In this document: piece by piece, positions 38,050-49,100 of the stretch | Layout: each line of letters begins with the position of its first letter | How positions within the stretch are numbered: the first letter of the stretch is position 1 | From: Absidia repens | Lineage: Eukaryota > Mucoromycota > Mucoromycetes > Mucorales > Cunninghamellaceae | Assembly (NCBI GenBank): GCA_002105175.1 | Contig: MCGE01000042.1 | Location: forward strand, 287,039-351,038 | Direction of reading: 5' to 3' | Length of the DNA: 64,000 nucleotides | The notes under the pieces: generated by a model | Told to the model about the DNA's origin: nothing | The model's database searches: none | Seen by the model: the letters and a program-made list of their open reading frames with translations, nothing else | Program-made: the position numbers and the translations under genes

Positions 38050-39590
38050 TCAAGCTTTATAAGCTCTATATAATTCTACGCCTTGATCATTAGCTTGAAT
38101 ATTCAAAGGGGTACCAGCACCAACGAAGTACACGTAGCCTTCCTTGAGAGAGAAGTTGGATTCCGTCTTCAAAGCTTCACCGGTAAGTCGTCCCGAGCCA
38201 CCGGTAACAATCAAAATGCTTGGTCCTTGAATAGGTGGGTGTTTTTCGTCCTGATTGGATTCAAGGCGGGTAAGAATCACCGAGAATTCATCAATGGGAG
38301 GATCATAGAGCAAAGAATGGGATCCATAAGGTGCTGGTGTCATCTTTTGTGATTCAGCAGAGCCATAGCGATAATTCAGCATATCCACAAGCACTTTGAC
38401 ATCCTTGAACTTGGGTGTCAATCCAGCACGCACCACATTATCACTAGCTGCCATACATTCCACACAATCTATTTATTATTATTGTTTAGAAAGAATAAAT
38501 ATTAATAAAAAAAAAAAAAAAAGAGGGGGTGAATATTCAATCAACGATAACAGTGCTATTTTATTTTTATCATAATGCCTTTTTTGTCCTTACCACCAGA
38601 TAAATACGCATGAGGTTCATTAGCACCCAAAAAGATGGCTTGTCCAGGAGTCATTACCACATAGTTCAAAAGCAAGGCGGAAAAGACGCCAACGTCACCA
38701 CCTGGGTATTGTTTGTCCAGACGTATGACCAGCTGATCAAGTGTGTCCAGGTCAGAAACAGGCAATGCCGATAATCGAGAGACCAGGATAGACAGTAATT
38801 CAGTGACCTTGGTTTCAGAGCCGTTCATCATTGCTGAGAAGAGTTGCTTGAGGGCGTGTTTGTTTTTGTTGATATCGTCCTTGTTGTTGTCCCCAACAGT
38901 GCTAATAAAGTCGTTCGTCAGTTCAGGGCCGATCAAGTCTGCAAGTTCAGGATATTTTTCAAGATGGCGAGCAATTTCATTCAACGGCCGGAACCCACAT
39001 AAGGCTTCAAAAGGGGTCAACGCGATGGCCATTTCAGGCTTTACATATATAAAATAGAAGAGTTGAGTATATTTCCTGCAAAAGTAAAAATAATCCTATT
39101 ATATTGTATTACCTTATGGTTTGGATCCTATTAAAAAATAAACATAGGGATATGGTTAATAAGCTTTACGCCGTGGTGTATAATACGTGTCAATGTTTTT
39201 TACCTTGTAAACATTTGGGAATTCCTTGAAAAGACGCGCACCAAGTGTCTTATCAGGATGAGCTTGAATAGAAAGAGCTTTCCGGATGGAGAGAATCTTG
39301 AAGAGAAAAGGAAGGTCACCGTTGAATTCGTCGTAGATGGCTTGCGTACTAAGGTTGGGGTTGTTTTCAATCAGAGACTTCAAGGAAGGTTGATCAGGGT
39401 TGGATTCGTCAAGAACAACCGAGGGCGCGTTTGGGTGGGTACCCATCCAGAGTTCAGCATAAGGTTTGGTAGGGTCAACGACGGCACCAGATTGACTTGC
39501 AAATTGCGCCACTTTAGATTCATTGCCCAATTTGCCCCAATCATAAGACTGCGTTTTGCATTGTAAGCGATAAATACCAGTTTGGGACAT
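38050..39590 (-). CDS. PMI40: Mannose-6-phosphate isomerase (type I PMI)
   Basis: Zinc enzyme interconverting mannose-6-phosphate and fructose-6-phosphate in the cytosol, feeding GDP-mannose for glycosylation and cell wall synthesis; 421 residues. Exons are 39590-39204, 39127-39113, 39038-38594 and 38468-38050. Visible signatures are QSYDWGKLG, YAELWMGTHPNAPS, LSIQAHPDK (the Gln and His are metal ligands in type I PMIs), [21 protein letters not shown] (Glu ligand) and FLGANEPHAYLSGDCVECMA (His ligand). The NHK part of the third motif is encoded by a 15-nt microexon (39127-39113). The start is the conserved fungal-type N-terminus MSQTGIYRLQCKTQSYDWG; a longer in-frame ORF upstream is leader. 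It shares a 580-bp divergent promoter with VMA4. Confidence 0.96.
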
Positions 39591-40169
39591 TGTAATGTAA
39601 GAAGATGAAAGATGAGGGAAAAGTAGCGAGGAACGGGAAAAAGAAGGAAAATGTAAAAAATTTGATCGCTGCTTCAAAAAATGATAGCAGGATTTTTTTT
39701 TGTCCGAATTTTTTTTCAGGCCAAAAAGAAAAAAAAAATTGTACGGCATACTGTAAAATGCGACTGTTATCTATTTTTTCCTCCCTCTCCTTCAAAATGG
39801 AGGGGTGGGATAGCTGTTACGAATGATAATGGAGTATTTGATTTATTTTCTCGGTCCTTTTTGATGATCATTTTTGATGATCATCACTGTTATGCCATGA
39901 ACTTGGCTGAAATTGAGGTTGTACGTCACTGGCAGCTCACTCACTCACGACTCGCGGTGTTTGAATACGAAACGATTTCGATGGCAATGGGCGTCTTTTG
40001 GCCCAAACACTTTTACCCCCTTTCCTATTTTATTCTTCTTCTTCCTTCTTTTTTTATCTTTTATTTTTCTTATTCCCTTTGACCAACGCACAAGGTATAT
40101 TTTCATTAAGCTTTTCTCTTGTCATTTGATACTAACTCACGCTTGGGTTTGTTATTTTAGCTTATTCAA
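39591..40169. promoter_or_regulatory. Divergent promoter PMI40/VMA4
   Basis: Intergenic region between two divergent housekeeping genes. Long A/T-asymmetric pyrimidine runs flank both starts. A short direct repeat TTTGATGATCAT occurs twice in tandem at about 39860-39882. No gene is seen. Confidence 0.5.
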
Positions 40170-41351
40170 ATGACAACTGTTCGAGCCCTCAATGATGATG
40201 AAGTCTTCAATGAAATGAAGAAGATGGTAATAAACAAACAAAGAGTGATATCGTATCACCAGTATGTTAAGGATGGTTTTATTTAATTTAGGTTGCTTTC
40301 ATCAAACAAGAAGCCCTTGAAAAGGCTCGTGAAATAAAAGTCAAGGTAAGGAACTACGTTGATATATCGTCTTTTGTATTTACTAAACCCTGTTATTACT
40401 ATTTTTTATTGTATTACATACCTGGTACGGAAACTATAGGCTGACGAAGAATTCAACATTGAAAAAGTAAGTCCAACTTATTCTTTCTTGCTGTTCACTC
40501 AACAATGGTATCTAACTAACACTGTCCCTACCAATCATTTTCTAGGCGAAGATCGTCCGCCAAGAATCTCTCAATATTGAAGCCGTTTTTGAACGCAAGA
40601 TCAAGCAAGCTGAAGTACAAAAGCGCATGTAAGTTATGGGCTATACATATGACCCATGCTGAGAGAGAGGAACGGGAGGATTATAAAGTGTACTTACTCC
40701 ATTGTCCTTCTTATATAACAACGACACCCATCTATCCAGCTCTCAATCCAACCATATCAACAAAGCTCGTCTTCGCACATTGCAACAACGTGAACAAGTT
40801 TTGGATCAATTGTTTGAAGAAACTCGTACACGCACTCAAAAATTATCGTCCAATGACTCAAGTTATGGTGAATTATTGAACAAATTGGTACTTCAAGGTG
40901 CGTACACTTTGATGGAATCCGGCGTGGTTGTCCGCTGTCGTCAACAAGACGTGGAGAAAGTTGAAGAAGCTACTCGATATGCCAAGGAACAATTTGAAAA
41001 AACATTGAATATGTCTTTAGACATCACTATTGGTGATGACTACCTACCATCATCAAAGTAAGTGTAAAAGACATTGATAACATAAAAGTAAACTTACATC
41101 GCTTTAATTTTTATTGTTATAGTGCTGGTGGCGTTATCTTGACTGGCTTGAAAGGAAAAATTGTTGTTGACAATACCCTAGAAGCCCGTTTGGAAATTGT
41201 CAAGGAAGACGTAAGTCATGTGAATATTAAGAGCACCAATATGAATGGCCGCCAAGGCGTTAATTCTTTTTATTTTTTATCTTTGTAGATGCTTCCTCAA
41301 CTTCGGGTCATTCTCTTTGGTCACTCCCCCAACAGAAAATTTTTCAATTAG
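40170..41351 (+). CDS. VMA4: V-type H+-ATPase subunit E
   Basis: Peripheral-stalk subunit of the V1 sector of the vacuolar proton pump, pairing with subunit G; 229 residues. Exons are 40170-40226, 40292-40345, 40440-40466, 40546-40628, 40740-41057, 41123-41210 and 41289-41351. The N-terminal half is a long helix (DDEVFNEMKKMVAFIKQEA, EFNIEKAKIVRQES). The C-terminal globular part has GAYTLMESGVVVRCRQQD, ITIGDDYLPSS, GGVILTGLKGKIVVDNTLEARL and MLPQLRVILFG, all typical of the family. The intron-rich 5' half with short exons (27 nt for exon 3) contrasts with the longer 3' exons. AATAAA is at 41466-41471. Confidence 0.95.
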
Positions 41352-42170
41352 ATTAGTTAGCCCAATTATCATCACCTTACCCCACACCCCCATTACTTTT
41401 TAGTTTATGATATACAATATGTACGTATTAACGTAACATACCCCTTCCCCTCAACAATAACACGAAATAAAATCAAAAGCACTGCTCAGTCTTTTTTATA
41501 TGATTTTGTAAAAGTGACAATGGTTTTATGGGTTTGAATGTTCGAACGATGCTCAATTGTTTGTTGCTATATTGATAGAAATAAAAATAAAAAAGAGCAC
41601 ATGGGAGTGGATATGGTAGCAAAAAATACGAATATAGTGATATGCATACGTGATTTGATAGATTCAGTAATATAACAATGTGGTCAGTTTTAAGGGACAC
41701 CCTCATTTCACAAGCAACAGTTGGAACACCTCTCACTTTGCACTCCCAAATTCCGAAAGAAATGCGGGATTCAACTGATTTATTAGTTAGTTAAATGACA
41801 TATTAACCTTGAATTAAAAAGTTAAATAAAAAAGTTGCACAGTAGTCACCGTCGTTCTGTCTTCACTTGTTTATGTTATGGATTGCCTGTTAACGTATTT
41901 AATTACCCCCTATCATATACATAGTATCTTCACCATCTCATAGGTTTATATTTCAATTAGTTTGATCCAGCTTGACACAAATCCCTTTTCCATTGTATTT
42001 TTGATTTTGTTTTGCTCAGAACGTTGTATAAGGGAATGACATTTTATCTACGACGATATGCATCGTATGTGAAAATAACTGGTGTAGATCACTTGTAATT
42101 CAATAAGTGATTTCTTCTCAAATCTGTATATTGCGCTTCAAATATTTCATTTTTATTGTCCCATCTTGCT
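41352..42170. other. Intergenic with repeat-flank segment
   Basis: 3' flank of VMA4. Positions 41693-41765 contain GGGACACCCTCATTT and TTTGCACTCCCAAATTCCGA; the second is part of a 26-nt stretch identical, inverted, to 14346-14371, and a related segment is at about 60395-60420. No gene is seen. Confidence 0.45.
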
Positions 42171-42179
42171 TATTTTTCA

Positions 42180-43180
42180 ATGTGCTCATCCCTTTTTCTC
42201 ATGCATCCACCATAACTGTTTCTTAACGCAAGTCTCACTAGAGCGGCACAAAAACAATTTAAATACCGACCACGTGAATGTTTATTTTTTCATTCTCTTT
42301 CTTTTTTTTTCTTCATCATTCAACTTCTATAAGGCGATGTTGGACTTAGATTAGTGTCAGGACTAGTTTAGAATAGGTTTCAGCTCAGGGATTACAAGAT
42401 GCATGGGGAAACCCTTTCATTTTGGATTCAGGATTTAGAACCTCCATTAGTTTAGTTTAGCATTAGTTTGTGATAAAACGTATGAACATCCCAATAAAGT
42501 ATGTCTCTTTTACATACTTGAATGAAAAATGTCCCATTAGTCTTTCTCATGTCTTGTGCAGTAGATCCTTTTTCTACTACCATAATCATTTTTCATTAGT
42601 GTCAACCATTGTTGTGCTTTCAATAACAAAAGTCCCCACCCGCTCAGTCTTTATTGTGATTTGTGCAGAATATTAGATATCTTTTTGAGATTACACTTTC
42701 AGAGCAGTGCTTATTATTCTTCTGAATTCCCATTAGACTCTCTGTTAGTCTCCAACATACTACCTCCATATTAGATCCATCCATTAAATCTCTTGTTACA
42801 ATGAACGTCCCGTCTTTAGTTTTAGTACCTACTAATAGACTTCAATAAAATATGTCTTAGTTTGTTGAGAATTCTATGAACCATATGATAGTGAGGCCTG
42901 ACTTTATTGTTAATCATTTGTGAGTGCCTTATCGAGCACCTGCATTCTAGTTCACCCACCTTGTCCACCTTTCCTCACCAACCCTTCAAATCCCAAGCGA
43001 CTGATAAACAGTCCTGGATCATTTAATATCAATGGCATGCATATTGTTTCTCTACCAATCAATATTAATGAACCTGGGCCATGCCACCAGTGTAATCTCC
43101 CTTATAAAATATTATAGTCTTGGCTCAGCTAGACATACTCTATATATATAGCATGTCCAATCAAGTATACACTATAATTT
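42180..43180 (+). repeat. Dispersed repeat, copy F (full length)
   Basis: It has CCGACCACGTGAATGTTTAT at about 42269, the core at about 42386-42430, CAATAAAATATGTCTTA near 42843, and a small ORF (42920-43117) with HPPCP, SNPKRLI, SFNI and PCHQCN. That ORF aligns in frame with copy C apart from one block of about 11 codons. It ends near CTAGACATACTCTATATATA. It is inverted with respect to neighbouring copy G. Confidence 0.78.
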
Positions 43181-43369
43181 TAAACAGGGATGGGCTGTGT
43201 TTGCAGCACAGCATTGAAGTCTATCAATTTTAGAACAGAAATAGGGTTATCATTCCTATTAAATAACCTAGATCTACCAACCAGTCATTGGTGCTCTTGG
43301 AGTAAATGTTGTCCTATAAACTGGAAAACATGTGGCTAATCAGACATACACAAAACAGCTACAGCATAA

Positions 43370-44040
43370 ACATTTATTATTTTACGGGTCAGATAATAGT
43401 TGATAAAAAAAAAACGATATATTTTATTGAAACATTATCGTCCATATACTAAGCTAAGGAATGGGGTTCATTGTAACAAGGGATTCACATGGAGTTAAAC
43501 ATGATGGAGACTATTTGGAGATCTGAAAATGATCAATTCAATAGCTAGCGAGTGTTGAAATATATATATATATTGTACAAGGCATGAGAAAAACAAAGTG
43601 ATACCTTTGACTTAACATAATAGTAAAAAAGGAATCTACTGAACAAGACATTTGAAAGTCTAATGGGATATTTTTCGTTCAAATGTGTAAAAAGAGATAT
43701 ATTTTATTCAGTTGTAGGTACAAACTATGTACTGGCTAAAATTAAACTAAGCTAATGGAGGCTCCAAAAAGTCCAACTAATGGTGGTCCCAAATTCTGAA
43801 TCCAAAATGAAAGGGCTTCCCCATGCATCTTGTAATCCCTGAGCTGAAACCCCTTCTACACTAGTCCTGACACTAATCTAAGTCCAACATCACCTCATAG
43901 AAGTTGAATGATGACGAAAAAAAAAAAAAAAAAAAGAAAGAAAGAAAGAAAAGAAGAGCGGAAAAAAAAAATTGGGCAAAATAAATATTCACGTGGGCGG
44001 GATTTAAAATGCATTCTGCAGAAACGACCAACTTCCAAGA
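43370..44040 (-). repeat. Dispersed repeat, copy G (truncated)
   Basis: The core is at 43801-43843 and the TTCACGTGGGCGGGATTTAAAA arm at about 43989-44010. It lacks the half carrying the small ORF. About 190 bp separates it from the inverted copy F. Confidence 0.75.
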
Positions 44041-44509
44041 TCGTTGACCTGTTGGCTTCGCACTGAACATGCGACATGCCCTACATAGTTTAGCTTACCC
44101 ATTCCACTGTGGAAGGGTTTGTCACTCATTGTAGAACAGTTTACCCTCGTAATTTTAGCAGTCTTCTTTATATTATTTGTTTTTCGACGACCCCTTCCTC
44201 CTCACTATGTCTTCGTTTAATATCCTCATGCCATCGAAATACTATTAGGTTTTCTTATTATTTATTGTTATAGTTTATTTCTACACATAAATGAAATCTA
44301 TGTTGTGTTTTTACTATCATTGTCTCTCGCAAATGTTTTGAATTGGTGCAAAAGGTCGGAAAAATGGGTGTGCGGCGGCGTTTAAACATTTACTGCTCTC
44401 AAGCCCGGTGATTTTCCGGGGAAGAGCCGTCTACTCTCATTGCGGAGTTGGGTTAAAGAAGTTGGAGGTGATCAATAGGTTTGCCCCTTCTCTCTTTCAC
44501 TATCGGCAA
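44041..44509. promoter_or_regulatory. Upstream region of eL20
   Basis: Presumed ribosomal-protein promoter and leader. It holds a GC-richer patch at about 44365-44440, unusual for this window, with TTTTCCGGGGAA at about 44411. No gene is seen. Confidence 0.45.
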
Positions 44510-45440
44510 ATGGCTAGAGTAAGTGAAATATGGCATTTAAATCAAAAGAAATGTAGGAAATGGGATAATTGGATGGATGGTATTATGTTGAACGGTTTGG
44601 ATGGTTGGATGGATATATTATAGGAATAGATGGATGTGGAGAATTAAATAGATAGAAAAATTAAATTAAAAAAAATAGAGTACCCGATACTAATTTCCAT
44701 TCAACCCCCTCTCTTTTTCTCTTCAATTAGTTCCACGAATACCAAGTGGTCGGTCGCAAGCTCCCCTCTGAGCAAGACCGTACCCCCAAGCTTTACCGTA
44801 TGCGAATCTTTGCTCCCAACGATGTTGTAGCCAAGTCTCGCTTCTGGTACTTTTTGGCCAAACTCCGAAAGGTCAAGAAGACTGCCGGTGAAATCGTCTC
44901 CGTGAACGAAGTACGAATCTGCTCTCATACACCCTCTATATCAGAAAATGCAGTCGAAAGTAAATTAACACCATAGCTGTATATTTATTTAGATTTTCGA
45001 AAAACGTCCCGAACAAATCAAAAACTTCGGTGTCTGGCTTCGTTACGATTCTCGTTCTGGTACTCACAACATGTACAAGGAATACCGCGGTATGTCTCGT
45101 GTTGAAGCTGTCGGTACCTGTTATCAAGATATGGCTGCTCGTCATCGCTCTCGTTTCGGTAACATCCAAATCATCCGCGTAAGTTAAAAAAAATCAATTA
45201 ATGATAATATATTAGACACAGTTTCATCTACTTGATTAACTGATTATATATATATGTAAAAAAAAAAAAATTGGTACTCGCCAATAGGTTGCTGAAGTTG
45301 CTGTTGCTGATGTCCGTCGTCAATACACCAAGCAATTGTTGACCCCCAAGCTTGCCTTCCCTTTGCCTCACCGTCTTCAACGTGTCCAAAAGGCCAACCG
45401 CTCTCTTTTCCAAGCCAAGCGTCCCTCCACCTTTTATTAG
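44510..45440 (+). CDS. RPL20: 60S ribosomal protein eL20 (L18a)
   Basis: Component of the large ribosomal subunit; 175 residues. Exons are 44510-44518, 44731-44910, 44993-45178 and 45288-45440. The first coding exon holds only ATG GCT AGA, so the protein begins MAR and continues [87 protein letters not shown] and QMARHRSRF-like [15 protein letters not shown]. Intron 1 is the longest (212 nt), with a TACTAAT branch point near 44689 and GGATGG-rich sequence. No snoRNA boxes were recognised in it. Codon use favours C-ending codons, as expected of a highly expressed gene. AATAAA is at 45534-45539. Convergent with the formin gene. Confidence 0.96.
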
Positions 45441-46161
45441 ATCTATTGCCCTTTTATTCATTTTACATTACCTTTAGCATCTTCCTTTTGTAGCTTTAGC
45501 ATAGCATAGTTGTATTTTCGTTGAATGCGCATGAATAAAAAACGGTCGGGATTTGAACTATTTTTCTACATTGACGCCTTGTATTTTATTTTATTTTTGC
45601 CATATACCCAGTCTATCATAGCATAAGTTTATTATCGAATACTATATCTTTATATACATGTAACCGACAAAGAAAGTATTTAAGATGTGTTATATCATAC
45701 TACTCTTGACGATTTGTTGCCATCAAATTGATTTTTTTTTTCCGCGGTAAAGCGACCATCGTCTATAAAACATCTTGTCTCCAGTCTTTCCATGACTCTA
45801 TCATGCCATCCCTCTAACCAACATCAACACTACGTATAATTTCTTTGTTCCAGACTACCGTCACACAAACATCTTCAAAATACATTTCCCATATATCATT
45901 ATCTTAAAAGTCACATAACTAAAATTAACAACCTCGATATTCATACATGTGTGTTTTATTGAATAGGCAGTTGTATATAAAAGAGAAATAAAACATGGCA
46001 AAAAAATAAAAATCTGATAGAAATCAGAATGTGTATATCTGTAAAGGGAGGGTTGATATCATACTAAAATCGGGGTTGCGATAATATAATAATAAATAAA
46101 TAAAAAACATGTGAATTGGGCAGGGGCGATGGGTAAGACAGGTGGCGGTACAGTCCACACA
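45441..46161. other. Convergent intergenic region eL20/formin
   Basis: The two 3' flanks meet here, with AATAAA for eL20 at 45534. No gene is seen. Confidence 0.5.
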
Positions 46162-49100
46162 CTAGTTTTGGGCAAGTAATCTAGATCTAGGTATAATGGT
46201 GGAGGAGGATTCGTCGGTTTGAATGCTTTTGAGCAAATCTTCGGCTTGAATGGCCACTGATTCAACACGTTGTTGGCGACGTGCGGCTGACCGTTCACCA
46301 CGTCGTTTTGTGTTTGTTTCCATTTCACCAGCACGTAACCGATCCAAGAGATTGTCCATGATGTTTTTGTCATCATCATTGTTGCTATTTTCTACTAAAT
46401 AAACAGAGAGAGAGTGTGAAATGCAGCAAGGTTAGTCCTCTGGCATATGCCACCAAATAACCATTGTCATGCCATTTCTTACCGTTACTTGTATCCACAC
46501 CACGCATTTTCTGTGCCTTGATTCTTTCTTTCCTTTCTTCCTCTTGTCGACGGACACGTTCCATGTTTTCAAGTTTTTGTCGAGCTGATTTGTTGTCACC
46601 CATAGCGCGCTAGAGTCAGCGAAAAAAAAAAAAAAAAAAAAAAAAAAGTGATTCAGCGTCAGTTAGTAAGTCTCCACCGTTTTACTACATATTCATATAT
46701 CCCCATGACCTACCTCCCAGCTTGACGTAAACGTTTTGAAAATACCGAAGAATTCATCTGGCTTCATTTGATTGGGATTTTCACCATAAAATGAAACAAC
46801 ATCCTTGTAGGCCACATCCATAGAAGTATAACGAACTTCAAGTTGTTCAAATTTGTCGATGGCGTTGTTTCTAAAGTCGACCATGGTCTTGGCAAAATTG
46901 TCCCCTTCTGGTGCTACGTAACCGTCCCCATAATGATTTTCCAATTCTTGCAATAATTTTTGTAACCCGCTTCGAATTTCATTGTAGTCTTTGACCATGT
47001 CTTGTAGAGTCACGCGGCATGCATGTCCAGTTTCTTGCAAATCATCCAAGAAGCCATGAAGGCGAGGTAATTTGGTTTCCACGGTGTCGACCAAAAAGTG
47101 TAGCAAAGTCGTGTCACCTTCGGTACCCTTAGTGTCCAGAAGCTACAATGTATAAAAATAAAAAGGTCGGTTAAGTAAGCATATAAAAGTTGTCACTGTT
47201 TGAGTATAATAAATACCTTGTTGATACTGGAAATTCTTACACCAAAAGCGCCACCCTGGAAAGTAGTACCATTCATATAATTACCGAGGACGAGAATAAG
47301 CTATATATATCCATAATAAATATTAGTAACAAATATTTTTTGCTTGCTAAATTCATATTCGATCACCCAACTTACTCTTAATAGTTCCTTGAATGATGAT
47401 GAGTCCTTCAATGCAATAGAGGCTTCTAAAACCGAGTTCATGTTCTACGATCCAAATAAAGTTACTACAAATTGGTTCATATGCATTTGTTTCTCCTTAC
47501 CTTTGTCAATTGCTTATATCTTTCGTTGAAGGTGCACCTAAATAACATGTTATCCACACGTTCCTTATAGCGATCAATTTTCATCATCTAATAATGGGAT
47601 TGCATAAAAAAAAAACAAAGTTCACGTCAGAATATAATTATGATTTTCATGCTGCTGCTTTTTTTTTTTTTTTTTTTTTGGTTTTTTACCTCAACACAGA
47701 ATGTATCGGGCTTCGAAAGTTGTTCCAACTGTTCTTCAGAGGCTGACTTGACAAAGACAGACAGTTTACCCATTTCCTCCGCGGTAGGCACATTGGATTG
47801 CAAGTTGATCAACACATTTTCGGTGCAAAACACATCATCAATGGACAAAATGCGAGCGGTGACATCTGCAAATGTAATATGTTTGAATTTGGCTAGTAAT
47901 GCAATGTCTAGATCAAACAAATAATAATAAAGAAAGATTAGTGACATGCACCCTTGTTGCTTTGTTTAATAGAAAAATTGACTTACTGATATTGTATGCC
48001 TTTTTCGAGTCCAAAATACATATTTCTTCTTTTCGTTCTTGTCGTTGTCGTCTTTTTTGTTGTATAATTTTTTGCGCAAAAATTTCTTGAATCGAAGCAA
48101 AAACGCCAATGGTATCCAATTCATCTTCCAATGCATATTCGTCAATATCAGTTGCTGCCCATACTGTTTTGTTGATAAAGTTTGTTTGCATCTTCGTCCA
48201 TTGTAATGCTCGCGTTTTAACATCAGGCTGGTGCCGCATGGTTTTTCGCAATGGTGCCATCATTGGTGGTGGTGGTGCATTTGGTCCTGAGGGTGGAGGA
48301 GGTGGAGGGGGAGGAGGTGATGCCGATGATGGTGAATCACTCGACGTTGTTCCAGTAGCAATGTTTTCTGTAGGAGGTATATTTGAGGACATTCCAGCCA
48401 TCGGAGGAGGAGGAGGTGGTGGTGGGATATCAGAAGTTGCCATTACAGACATTGAGGGAGGAGGAGGGGGAGGGGGAATTCCGGAAGATGTCAATTCGGG
48501 CATAGGAGGGGGAGGAGGAGGGGGAGGAATGTCAGAGGGTTCCATTCCAGGCATTACAGTAGGAGGAGGGGGAGGGGGCGTTGGAATACCAGACGATGTT
48601 GTTTCCGGCATTGGAGGAGGAGGAGGTGGAGGAGGAATACCAGCCGATGTTGCTTCCGTCATTGGAGGGGGAGGGGGAGGGGGAATACCAGATGATGATG
48701 AGACATCGGGCATTGGAGAAGGAGAAAGTCCAGGAGATGTCATGTTGGTAATTGAAGGAGAATCTCCAGACGATAATACATCAGTTATCGGAGCAGCAGT
48801 AGTAGCAGAGGTGGAAGCACCAGGAATCGGGGTTGATGGAGGGGGAATACTCGAGGATGTCCATTGGGCCATTGGAGGAGACATCCCAGAAGACGTCAAT
48901 TCAGTCGCTGGTGGAGGAAGAGGCTTACTGGAGGGTAACCTGCCTGACGACGTTGGCGAATCAGTGCTAGAAGCGTTCGATGCAGTAACCGAGGAAGGAG
49001 TAGTTGATTGGTGGGTTGCTTTCATATGTTCAGCGATCGGAGTAGGCGCGCTATTCTTGATATCCTTGATGTCGGTATTGTCATTTGTTGTTGATGATGT

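Noticed and set aside
45543..45560. CGGGATTTGAAC resembling an antisense tRNA T-loop
   Set aside because: Flanking bases cannot form a T stem and no acceptor or anticodon arm can be found. It lies in the eL20 3' flank.
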